DNA of 64,000 bases from Caenorhabditis remanei. Lineage: Eukaryota > Nematoda > Chromadorea > Rhabditida > Rhabditidae. A model generated the notes under the pieces. The model ran no database searches and was not told where the DNA came from. It worked only from the letters and a program-made list of their open reading frames with translations. Both the position numbers and the translations under genes were made by a program. Numbering within the stretch: position 1 is the first letter of the stretch; each line of letters begins with the position of its first letter. The stretch spans positions 9,360,587 to 9,424,586 of the forward strand of contig NC_071333.1 in the NCBI RefSeq assembly GCF_010183535.1, written 5' to 3'. This document shows positions 1 to 10,900 of this stretch, one piece after another.

Positions 1-178
1 TTTTGTCCATTCATACCACCACACTTTTATTCGATAAACAAGGAACAACAGAAACTGATCGAAAAATCTAGACACTTTTGTTAAAAGGGGAAACTAGAGA
101 AATGATATGTCTGTCGTTCGGTTTTCGCAAAAAGAAAGGAACTCAAATTTTGAGTATGTTTCTGCGTGTGCAAAAGTA

Positions 179-201
179 TGTGTGTGTGTGTGTGTGTGTG
201 T
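179..201. repeat. (TG)n microsatellite
   Basis: About eleven uninterrupted TG dinucleotides are visible. This is a simple repeat with no other signal. Confidence 0.9.
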
Positions 202-3009
202 TGGCTGAAACACAGTGTATAGAAGAAGTAACCACATTTGTTACAACTGCTAGCCCTCGGTTCTCTTCAGAAGTGTTGACACCATACTCTGCTTTTGGTT
301 CAAACTTTTTGTCAACTGTGATTGAGTTATCAACTGAGCAAACACTGTCTTGAAAAAAATCAAAAAGATAACAGTTGACGAAACTATTGAAGGTCCAACC
401 TCGTCAGGAGAACTGAAAGTCATTCTACCAAGGATTGAAGATAGCTCTCCCTGAAATGATGAAGTAGGAAACAGTGATCTGACTAGTGAAGGTCATGGAG
501 TCAATCTGGAGATATGGGACGTGACCTATATCATTGGAAAGCTGAGAAAACGCTGATTCCAAATACATATTAAGTTTCTGCCCTCGAGGCCTATTATTCG
601 AGAAGAATGAGATCAAAGTTTGGACCCTTGGCAAGTCATCATCCATTTTCCTGACATGTGACGGAAAGAAAAGAGTATCTGACAGCCAGAAAACTGATCG
701 TTTGAATATGGGCATGGCAGTCTACAATCTGAGAAAATTTTTTAAAAAAGCAGCCCTGATGATGGTTGTGCGACCGAAATATTGGCCGAAACGTACAAAA
801 AATAGTTGTCAACCATTGCTACAATTTAGGCACAAACTTGAAAGTTAAGCTCCATTTTTGTAGTTGACAACTTTTTTGTACAAAGGGAAAAGGCAAAATA
901 TAATACGGCCGCACTATACAGTGCTGCCGTATCAATGTTTTTCAGTGTGATTGCCGAAAACCCATCATGGCCGCACTAAACAGTGCGGGCTTTGGAACAT
1001 TTTCACTTATCTTGGAGTTTGTGGCAGTTACTCCAAAACTGGTCATAAATAATCAAGTTGGAACTTGACTGTGAAAGTTGAAAATGATCAACTTTAACAG
1101 TGTGAAACGGCTTCCCTGATGAAAGGCCGCACTAGACAAAGTCTACCTTATTACCGCTCAATAAAATAACAACTTTGGCTGTTTTCAGAGGAAAATGACT
1201 AAGATTGATAGTGTATTTTGGGGTCAACTGATCATCCACGAAATTTGGAATGAGCTAAGCAGAGCAGCACATCATTTTTGTAGTTGACCATTTTTTTGTC
1301 AGGACACTATCATGAAAGTTACAGATTGTCAAAGTGGAAAGCTCCAAAATCTTGTTAACATGCACTGCATTTTGTCGGTTTATGGAAAAATTCCTTTGAT
1401 GACAAACTTTCAAGCGGTACTGTGAGTTCAAGTCCAAAGGTTTTTAAATCAACCCTTGGACTCGAATAAAAAATTAAAAACAAGATAATGCTGAGCAACC
1501 TTCCTAGTGCTCAAGCATTCTTGGAAATTTCGTGATGCAGACAGGGATCTCATAAATTATTATAAATGTTCAAGACATTTTATGTGTTAAATGCTTGCAG
1601 AAAAAAGTTTGATCTGAATGGCAAACATTTTGAATCGCGAAAATTTATCAAAAAGGCTATAAGAACATTTTGCTATGCAGCTCTTAAATGCACTCCTCAC
1701 GGCTGTACTAGACAGCCGTGAAGAAACTGGATACTCAATGCTCCGATTGTATTCACAAGTCAAAAGAAAGAGGGATTACGCAGAAGAAGATAGCTGATGA
1801 CCTCAGTACTGACCATAAAGAAAGCGACGCTAGCATGTTCTTAAAGGTCAACTGAAACTTGAAAAATAAAACTTGAAAGTTGAAAATAGTCAACTTTGAA
1901 AGTGTGAAACGGCCCTGCTAATGGTATCCATTACCGCACAAAACAGTGCGGCTATTGGACATATTTGACCCATACTGAAGTTTGTGTCAGACCAATTTGG
2001 CGGTCTACACAAGACAGCTATACGATAACAGTTACTCCAAAGCTACACATCCATAAAGAGTGCAACACTTGAGGGCTGTATGAACGGCTACATACAAACA
2101 AACACACAGCCGTTTGCGTTTGTTAATAGTGAAGATGTTTGGTGCACCCCGCTGGGCGTGCTCCAATTGCACCAAGACTCACAGAAGATTTGCGGCTCCA
2201 GGAAATCTTTGAATGATCTGTCAGAAAAAGAGTTACGCAATAGAAGATTGCAGATGATCTCAGTACCCCATGGCTGCACTAAACAGTGCGGCCATTGAAA
2301 ATATTTGACCCATACTGAAGTTTGTCTTAGACAACGGTAGCGGTCTACACAAGACGTCTCTACGATAACAAATATGATCCAAGGGAGCTCGGAAAAATTT
2401 CCATTCAGACACCCGTCGTCAACAGATAAAGACGTGGACGCACAAATGAGAGTTACGCAATAGAATACTGCAGATGACCTCAGTACCCCATGGCCGCACT
2501 AAACAGTGCGGCCATTGGAAATATTTGACCCATACTGAAGTTTGTGTCAGTTACTCCGAAACTACACATCCATAATGAGTGCGACAGCTCGGAAAACAAA
2601 TAGATATCGATTCAAACACCCGTTGCCAACAGACGTAGACGTTGACGCAAGAAAGAAAAATTACGCAGAAGAAGATTGTTTATAGTAAAAATATTTGACA
2701 CACGCCCTCTGGGCGTGCTTGTTCATTTTCAACTGGAAAATGTAAACTTGAAAGTTGAAATTGTCGCATTCCTTGTGGCCAGTACTGTGTCTATGAAGTG
2801 CAGCTTTGGAGTAACGGTGATGAGTCAGAGTTGAGCGAATTGCTGTTTTTAGAAAGGCAGAAGGCGGAAAGCGGGAAGCGGAATAAAAAATCTTTTTCGC
2901 CTTACGTGTTTTGGTTTTTTTCATTCCGCTTTCCGCCGCCCGTCGAAACATTTTCGCTTCCGCCTCCCACTTTCCGCCATTTCAAAAATTCCGCTCAACT
3001 CTGAATCTG

Positions 3010-3371
3010 ATACGGCCGCACTACTCAATGTGGCCATATTATCAAAGTTTACCGCAGTTCACATCAAACAACAAAATTGTTTGAGTTCAAATCTCAATTC
3101 TATCTAGCATGAACACAGAACAGTGACCCCAAAACTGCACGCCATATGAAACGGAATAAATCCGTAAGGCATGATGAAGAGCTGAAAAATTAATTGGTAC
3201 TCACAATCAATGTGACTCCTAAGCTTCATGTGAAGAGACATTCAGTTGAATCATGAGGGAAATAACCATGAACAGATTTATGTGACCAGATTTTAAATTG
3301 TGTGACAAAACAATTCTGTAAACTTTGGTGACCAAACCACTTTTGAGAAGAAAACATGTTCAATTGTTGTT
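3010..3371 (+). repeat. Direct repeat copy 1 (contains the empty target site)
   Basis: This copy is clearly homologous to 4150-4521 in the same orientation; both contain the line GTGACTCCTAAGCTTCA and the phrase CCGTAAGGCATGATG. It runs on through GTTGTT (3366-3371) into ACTGAACTCCTGCTACGG, which matches the sequence right of the mobile element. It is therefore the unoccupied paralogue of the insertion site. Confidence 0.85.
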
Positions 3372-3474
3372 TATATACTGAACTCCTGCTACGGCTGCAC
3401 TGAACATTGCAGCCGTGAAAATGAATTGAATCATTTCAAGAAGGGTTAAAAACAAGAAACAAACGGCGGCACTA

Positions 3475-3790
3475 CCTTGGAGCTGCGGGAAGTGCAACTG
3501 CCGTGACCTCCTCTGCATGGACACTGGGGGGCGTGCTCTAATTGCACCAAGACTCTCAGATTGTCTGCGAGTACAGGATACTGAAATAGCAAAAGGCGGG
3601 AAGCGGAACGTATTCCGCTTCCCAAAAACTATCACTCCCAAATTACATGTGCTAAAAACAAGAAAAAACGGCGGTACTTCCTTGGAGCTGAGAACAACGG
3701 GGAGTGCAACTGCCGTGACCTCCTCTGCATGGACACTGGGGGGGGGGGGCGTGCTCCAATTGCACCAAGACTCTCGTCCTCAGGCTCTAG
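3475..3790 (+). repeat. Imperfect tandem duplication, about 190-base period
   Basis: Two copies are seen of a unit containing AACTGCCGTGACCTCCTCTG, followed by a G-run of 6 in copy 1 and 10 in copy 2 and then CGTGCTC-AATTGCACCAAGACTC. A third partial copy of the last phrase is at about 2155. The open frame across it (3517-4065) is probably not a gene, since it reads through repeat units. Confidence 0.7.
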
Positions 3791-4149
3791 GATACTTCTG
3801 TTCGATCTGCCAGACTCACGGACAACTCACTGGAAAACCCCGGCCAGCAAGAAATGTTGTTTGTAACACTGAGGATGCCAAGAAGATTCAAGAGTTGAAT
3901 CAAATGGAGATCTCGGAAGGAGGCACAATTCCAATGACTGAGTTTAAGAAGGTTCAAGAGGAGGAGCTTACCAACAGATGGATGATAAATGAACTGACAG
4001 AAAAGGACGAAGAAATGATTGACAGTTCTCAGCTCACTCATCGCCGTTGCTGGAAGTGTTTTTGATTAGGCCAGACCTACCAGCCACGCCCGCACAAGAC
4101 AGTGCGGCCGTGGCTGGTTTCACACTTATATAGTTGACCCCTTTCAACT

Positions 4150-4521
4150 TTGAATCTGATACTACCGCACTACGTGGCCGTATTATCAATGTTTACCGCA
4201 ATTAACACTGAACAACAACATATCTCGAGTTCAGATCTAAATTCTATGTCGCATGAGCAAAGAACAGTGACTCCGAAATTGCACGTCATATAAAACGGAA
4301 TGAATCCGTAAGGCATGATGTCGAGCTAAACACTTAACTTTGTGCTCACGTTCAATGTGACTCCTAAGCTTCACATGAAGAGACATTCTGTTGAATCATT
4401 AGGGAAATCATCATGAACAGATCCATGCGACTACATTTTGAACTGGGTGATGATAAAAATCCCTTAAACTCTGTTGATCAAACCATTTTTGAGGGTAAAA
4501 TATATGAGCAATAAAGTTGTT
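4150..4521 (+). repeat. Direct repeat copy 2 (interrupted by the mobile element)
   Basis: Paralogue of 3010-3371. Its continuation is displaced to 23805 onward by the 19.3-kb insertion. Confidence 0.85.
4516..4521. repeat. Target-site duplication, left (GTTGTT)
   Basis: GTTGTT immediately precedes the element and is repeated in direct orientation at 23805-23810. The unoccupied paralogue at 3366-3371 has it once. Six bases is the known duplication length for Maverick/Polinton integration. Confidence 0.85.
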
Positions 4522-4689
4522 AGAGAGGTATGGGGGGGGTACTTGTAACACACACGCAACGGAGGGGAGTCGCGGCTGCCAGTGTAGGAGGAGAGGAGCA
4601 TGGAGATGCAGTGTAGGGGGTCCTCAACTGTGGAATGAATGGTGTGTAGCGGTTGTTCACTGCTTTTCAATGGGTTACCAATTATGGAT

Positions 4690-5184
4690 AAACGAAAATT
4701 TGCTGTAGAAACCAAAGTCTACGTAGGTGTGTCTTAAAAATACATGATTCTCTAATTATCGTTATCACCGATGTAAACTTTGTGAGTACATACCGCCAGT
4801 TTGTTGTTTCAAGCAGATCACTTAACATATCGCAAGGTTTCAAGTTATGGGATGTGGGAATATTTTTGCGTCTCTGAAAATTCTGCAACGGCGCACGACT
4901 ATGTTCTTACGATTATGCTCTTGCGAAGTCATGTATCTTATGCTCATGCGAAGTCATGGGAATTTCATTCCATATTCATTACGTAATTGTTCCGAGACAT
5001 TTTCTCAACCTTCGTTCGACTCCAATTGATTCAGGTTAGTGACTATCACCCTGTATACATCTACAAAAATTGGACGACGATCATTGTAATCAACTCACAA
5101 ATTGTGGCCAACGAAACAATTTACACAGGTGTATGCAAAATTGACTCCACAATTCTACAGTTCCAGAACTTCAAGAAGTAGTTA
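4690..5184 (+). other. Weak coding-like stretch, unrecognised
   Basis: Short open segments in different frames on the plus strand read protein-like, especially about 5038-5181 (Tyr-rich, then hydrophobic, ending at a TAG). I could not join them into one convincing spliced frame. It could be a decayed Maverick gene or chance. The mirror copy is 23143-23637. Confidence 0.2.
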
Positions 5185-5352
5185 TGAGGATGCTACATCA
5201 ACAATGCAACACAAGACAAACAGTCCCACTTTTTCATTTCTCATAATTTTGGAAAACACAAACCAACACCTTTGTTTCAAAGATGATGTAAGCAAAGTAC
5301 ACAAGAAGCATTGATATAGGACAAGAACAAAAATTATCAGATTCACAGATTA

Positions 5353-5624
5353 CCGTAAATACTGTATTATAACGGCACCTGTAATAGAACGGCACCTGTA
5401 TTATAACGGCACCCCATCAATACTCAGAATTCATGAATATGAATATCCCGGTGTTTTTTATTGTTTCTGATTAGAAGCAGCGTGATTGATAACGTCTTGA
5501 TCAACGAAAAGAATGCCCAAAAAAGGTTTTTTGTTTAAATTTAATGAGTTTTTAAAACCTCAAAATTTCTCTGGGAGGCAGTTGAAAAATATAACGGCAT
5601 GCCGTTATAATACAGTATTTACGG
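5353..5624. mobile_element. MITE with TA duplication, left-arm copy
   Basis: A 272-base element with about 24-base terminal inverted repeats starting CCGTAAATACTGTATTATAA, flanked by TA on both sides, as in Tc1/mariner-type insertions. Internally the phrase ACGGCACCTGTA is repeated. It sits at the 3' end of the basic Cys gene and is present identically in the mirror arm, so it was there before the palindrome formed. Confidence 0.8.
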
Positions 5625-6170
5625 TAAATTCCTTCTTGAGTGATGGGCAATCGTGCTGGAAAAACTTCATGTTTTTCTGGGCAATGAGATGAGAACGACA
5701 CACGGTGCATAGAGCGAGAGCTGAAATTTGGAAATTGAAACTTTTGAAATTTTGATACAAGTAAACTCACGAATCTGGATCATCCCATCTTCAATCTTGG
5801 CAGTTTCGCGGGTTGAGTTGAACTTCTTGCATGGAGTACACATGTGAACAATAAGTGGATCCAAACCTTTGAAAAGACGTTCTGGCATAACATTGGCTTG
5901 GTAATCAGTAGGAATAATGGACTCAGCAGCCTTCTCATACAACCACTATAAACAGATTCATTTTGAGTTTTCTACAAATTAAGGTCAACTCACAAGCTTA
6001 GCACCAGGGTTTTCACCTTCAGGGACAACGAGCTTCTTTTTCGGAATCTTCTTCTTCTTCATCGGTACATGGTTAGCCTCTTTGCCGTCTTCAGAACATG
6101 GACCTTTCTCACGTTGACCGTTCATCTTGGGCTTAGTAGGAGTACCATAATCGAGGTGAACACCAGACAT
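5605..6170 (-). CDS. Basic Cys-containing Maverick protein, unrecognised (left copy)
   Basis: The three-exon model is 6170-5994, 5945-5771 and 5720-5605, with 48- and 50-base introns, and gives 155 residues in one frame. The N-terminal third is lysine-rich (KKKKIPKKK at about residue 38-46), which suggests nucleic-acid binding or nuclear entry. Further on are a CTPC motif (about residue 95), a CTVC motif (about 122) and a C-terminal HDC, so a zinc-binding fold is possible. The final six codons and stop lie inside the MITE at 5353-5624; without the MITE the frame would have stopped within two codons. The start ATG is preceded by an acceptor-like AT-rich tract. I do not recognise the family; a virion core or DNA-binding role would be a guess. 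The mirror copy is 22157-22722. Confidence 0.6.
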
Positions 6171-7369
6171 TCTCTAAAAATAATAAGAAAATTGGGGCGA
6201 ATAATTTATTGAGGAGAGGAAGCATAACAGGGGATGCGAATAAAAGTCGGAAAAGTGAGGGTGCAAATGAGAAAGTAATGAGTACATTACTTAAATAGGT
6301 GTCTGAAAAACATGAGTCATCCACAAATAGGGACAGGTCAACTCGAAAAATTCAATACCCCGAGGTTCAGGTGAGGCATGAATAATCACCAGCAGGAGAA
6401 ATTTTTGCACGAAGTGGACGACTGAAGGACAATGAGCAAGCAAACTAAGGTTTTGGTTGAATGTGGATGGTAGGCATGGAACTCTTAGCAAAGTTGAAAA
6501 CGTAGGCTTCAGGCTTCTTTTCAGGTTTTTGAGTTGATGAGGATGTATAAAAGTACTGATCCAGACCGTTTGAAGAAACTGAACAATTTGGGGATTTTTC
6601 AACTGTCAAGTGTTTGTAATCCTCACCACTCCAACTGGATCTTGGGAACTAGGTTGATATGCATATTCTGAGCTTATTTCATCACTAACGGCAGGCTTTT
6701 GAATGCCAGTTTTCGGAATGAGTAGCTACGATAACCACGAGATCACCACACTTGGCAGAGAGATGATCGATGAGGCCGTGGAGCAAGAGGAGTTGAGAAG
6801 TAATGAAAGCCAGAAGTGGTCACACAGTTTTTCAATGTAGTCCAAGGAACTAAGTCACGAAGGAGAGTGTACGACAGTTCTCAAAAATGGATCACCAGTG
6901 CTTGATCATACTCATGCATTAGGCAGACATTTTGCCTATCGAAATAACGTTTGCTGAATTGCAAGAGCAGCAGCTAACGCGGTTGGAAACAGTGATGTCC
7001 TGAAAAATGCATTATAAATTCAAGAATCGAAGAGTTCACGGATTCCCTTTCTGTTTCTGAATGAGCGCTTAACGAACTGAACGAAGAATAGAAATATTGT
7101 GCAGAGCAATGCATCCTGTGTGATCACGAAGAGAACCTTCACAAATTTGGAAATGTGAATAATTCGGGGGTTGTTTTAGCAAGGGGAGAAAACCCCGGAA
7201 ACATGAAAAACTGAAGCATTCTCTCCAAGAACAGAAAATCAGACTATGCACATGAAAACGGTTAGAGACAGTGAAATGACACCAAACAGAACAATCGTAA
7301 CGCAGAACGATTGGTTTTGATGACTCATCAGAATTGAAAATTTGAAACCCTGAGAGTTACCTCTCGCGA
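6171..7369 (-). other. Probable decayed coding region of the Maverick (left copy)
   Basis: Read on the minus strand, this stretch has protein-like segments broken by stops and frame changes, for example about 6776-6660 and 6600-6450. No continuous or spliceable frame was found. One segment with an aromatic-rich phrase followed by FNFAKSS faintly recalls double jelly-roll capsid motifs, too weakly to name. It could be the remains of one or more late genes. The mirror copy is 20958-22156. Confidence 0.3.
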
Positions 7370-7446
7370 TGACTCATCAAGGATGACTCATCAAGGTTGA
7401 CTCATCAAGGATGACTCATCAAGGTTGACTCATCAATGATGACTCA
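7370..7446. promoter_or_regulatory. Six TGACTCA sites at exact 14-base period (left copy)
   Basis: TGACTCA starts at 7370, 7384, 7398, 7412, 7426 and 7440, exactly 14 bases apart, with spacers TCAAGGA or TCAAGGT. A seventh lies at 7321 and an inverted TGAGTCA near 7546. TGACTCA is the AP-1/bZIP core. The array is about 480-550 bases upstream of the polymerase start and between it and the decayed region. It may be a bZIP-responsive enhancer or simply a minisatellite. Confidence 0.6.
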
Positions 7447-7624
7447 CTGTTTCCAGGTTCAGCATATATTGGGATTTGCCGACAGAGCAAGGAATTCTAC
7501 ATATTCTGTGGAAACCATCCATGTTTCACTGAGGAAAGATAGAAATGAGTCATCACATAGGGACACAAACACACCCATTTTCAACAAATCTCCGATGGTT
7601 CAATGAAATAAGGAGAAATGTGAG

Positions 7625-7925
7625 CTATAAGGACAAATTATAGTGCAAACCGACAAATCCTGGGGAGTAATTGAACACAACAGACGAGAATGAAGAGGTA
7701 TATAAGACAACCAGTGCAACACCATAAACCATATCACACTTCATTCCGAAGTGAACGTCATTGATTCTTTTGACGCTTACCTTTATCATTTTCATCATCA
7801 TCGTCAATCCCTCCCTTGTCTTGATTCTCATCCTCATCAACTCCAACTTTGTCTTGATTTCCATCAACATCATCAACCACACCAATACCGTCGTTGTCTA
7901 GATTTTCAAGAAGATCTACAACCAT
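7625..7925 (-). CDS. Small acidic ORF head-to-head with the polymerase (left copy)
   Basis: A two-exon model, 7925-7781 and 7659-7625, gives 59 residues. The first exon is dominated by Asp, Glu, Asn and Gly in a repeating pattern (NQDK twice, DDDDEN near the end). The intron is about 121 bases with GTAAGC and CCCCAG borders, and the frame closes across it. Its ATG overlaps the polymerase ATG on the opposite strand, so both start inside the near-palindrome AACCATGATGGTT. It could instead be antisense 5' leader of the polymerase. No family is recognised. The mirror copy is 20402-20702. Confidence 0.35.
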
Positions 7926-10900
7926 GATGGTTGAAAACTTTGAAGAGGTAAGTGTAGAAGTTTTTGAAGTCGTCATTAACGTCAACTTTTACCAGGAACA
8001 AATTGGTGGAGCAAAGATCCGTGTTTTGGACGTTCACGAAAAGACCCCCAAGGGTCATTTTGAAGGGCGAATCATTTCACGCACCCTAGGCTTGGAACTT
8101 CCTGATTCTATGACTACTCATCCACGAGGTCCTGAAATGTTTGCTGAAACTTTGATAGAGCTCGCTCATCGCTATGACCCATTCAAAAACCCCCGTGTAA
8201 AAGTGGGTATTGTATTTGAATCAAGCGAGATTCCTGAAAGCGTTGGTTTGTGCTATCAACCGATTGACCGGATCAAGGCTGAACACATTGTTCAAACTCT
8301 TGCTCTTCAGTCACAGTCAAACAAATCTGTCTTGGAACTTGAAACTCCAAAAATCAATGCCAGATTTACATACATCAATCCACCAGTTGGTAGCGGTAAA
8401 CGGCGCTTTGACACTGGCAAAATCCTGGAGCTCACTGTATTTGAAAAACGACGAAAAACGAGCGAAACGGAGCTTGAGATGAAGAAGGAACTACCAAAAG
8501 TCAAAAAGCTCAGATCCAACATCATGCCGAACGAAGGTAAAGTTTTATGAACATTGCTGTTCAGGTTAATATCATCATCATCGACATGTTTTCAGTGATC
8601 GAAGATTGTCTGGTTCATGCATTGTACCAGGCCCTGATGTACCACAATTGGAAACACTGTAAAACACAGGAAAACAAGAACAAGTATCGAAATGCACTGA
8701 GAAAGACTTTCAAGCGACCACACATTTGCCAAGAAGTTTACGAAGCGGTGAAAGCTATGAAAGAGGTAAGATTCAGGGCAAACTCAGCAACTCAATTTCA
8801 GAAAACTTACAGAAAGCAGGTGTGTCGAAATCATCAAACTTCTGCAGGATGGATGTTGAGCGATTTCAAAACACAGTTTTTGCCGGAACACATCAACTGA
8901 TTGTATTTGTGAAGAACTCAACTATCCCCTACTACTCAGGACCATACGTGGGCGAGAAAAAACAGCTGGTCTTGTACTTGGACGATGGACACTATAGAGG
9001 TGTCAGAAGTATTTGTGCACTACTGAGGACCGAGTACTATTGCGCTCTCTGCAATAGACGCTATAAAAGTACCGTACAGCACTATAAATGTCCACTGGTT
9101 CACCGCTTATGCGGTCAACGCAATTGTCCTGTTACAGAGAGTGATCAACCAACTCGATGCAAGACATGCACCGTGTTGTTCAAATCTCAAATCTGCTATG
9201 AAAATCATATCAAAAAAGGTAGGTGCTTGGTTAGGAAGCTCCAGCTCAACATCACTTCTTTCAGGGCCAAAGAATGGTAAAAGTCGATGTGATTATACGA
9301 CAGTGTGTGAGAAATGCGAGGACGTCTACTACACGAACAAAGGCAATCCACACAAGTGCGGGCAGAAATGGTGTTATCGCTGCAACTGCCAAAGAATTAC
9401 GCCGCACAATTGCCTGATGCCCATTTCAAAGAAAAATGAGAAAAAGCTGACACGACGTCGTGTATATTTTGACATTGAGGTTTGCATATCACCAAAATTA
9501 AGTTCACACCCTAAAAATTTCAGAGCAGAGCCGACGAATCAACTGGACAGCAACACCCCGTCTTGTTCGTGGCTCTCCGTTGTTGCCCAGGCTGCGCAAT
9601 CTTCATCCCAAATGACATTGAACAAGCAAGAAACATGGTATGCTCGAAATGTGCACCTGATGGTCGATTGAAGGTCATAGAATGTATAACCATCGAGAAT
9701 CGAAATGTGGATGTTGGAAGTGAGATGACAAAGTGGCTGTTTGCTGATCACCACCAAGGAGCTGTTGTTGTGGCACACAATGCATCTGGGTAAATCTTGA
9801 TGTTGGTTATAATTACAAAGATGTGGTATATTTCAGGTACGATGGTCAATTCATTCTTGAGAATTTGATTGCCAGCAACAAAGCTTCACCCAAACTTGTC
9901 ATGGATGGAACCAAACTGATTTTCATGGAACACAACGGAGTAAAACTTCTTGACTCAATTCGATACCTGTCAATGAGTCTGAGTTCACTTGGAAAGACGT
10001 TCAACGTGGATTCCGTCAAGGGGTATGACAGTGTGAGACCAGAGTGAAGTTATTCTTGAAATTTACAGGGATTTTCCGGTGTTGTTCATCAAACCCGAAA
10101 ACTACACATATGTGGGACCGCTTCCTGAAGATTGTCACTACGCGATGGACAACAAATCGTCAGTGGTCAAAGAGCAACTTTCAACATTTTTGAGTGCACA
10201 AAGGGCTGAAGGCAAAATTTTCAACTTTGTCGAAGAGATTTTCAAGTATTGCTACAACGACGTATACATTCTGGCAACTTCAATGGGACTCTTCGAGACG
10301 GAATTTGAAAAAATCACCAACGTTTGTCTTCTGGAGGTAAGTTTCCGTAAAAATTGTACCACGCAAACACTTTCAGGAGTCTACGACTGCGGCATCAGCA
10401 GCTGCTCTTGTGTTTCGTCGAAATCATTTGGATTCAGAAAAGCCGATTGTCTTGGATGTGAAACCGTCAGTATCAATGAATGCATCAGAAGTCAGTCAAA
10501 AATATTTGGCGTGGTTCGCTTCGAAAGAGGATGTGCAGCTGAACATGTCAACCACGTATGGTGAAGAAAAGGTGAGTGAAGCACACAGGCTCACAGACGA
10601 TAATGCAAAATTTTTCAGATTGGGAGGTACCGAGTGGATGGTTTTGTACATCCATGTCCAAAATATCCTCAAGGACTCATCGTTGAGTTTTTCGTAAGTT
10701 AACACAGCTACGAGATTCCTAAATAATCACAATTGCAGGGCTGCTACTGGCATGCACACGAGTGCACTTATTCAGAAGAATCCATGATAGGTTGTGAAAG
10801 TGCCAAAGAAATTCGCCTGAAAGATGAGGAACGTTTGAATGCACTACGTGAATTTCATCCAGTCAAAGTTGTATGGGAATGTGAAGTGAAGAAGCAGCTT

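Larger units (their letters stand above)
1..4515. repeat. Diverged local repeat family with GCACTAAACAGTGC hairpins
   Basis: No gene is supported here. The stretch is built of related, diverged units. Hairpins around GCCGCACTAAACAGTGCGGC recur near 965, 1935, 2275 and 2493, and in a looser form near 4095. Three of them (1935, 2275, 2493) are followed by the same line, ATTTGACCCATACTGAAG. The phrase TTGTAGTTGAC recurs near 857 and 1278. Similar sequence resumes after the mobile element at 23811-24430, so the element landed inside one repeat array or cluster. Short ORFs here look accidental. Confidence 0.7.

Noticed and set aside
3517..4065. 182-residue ORF in the left flank
   Set aside because: It spans a tandem duplication and hairpin repeat units and includes a homopolymer G-run; no protein family resemblance.
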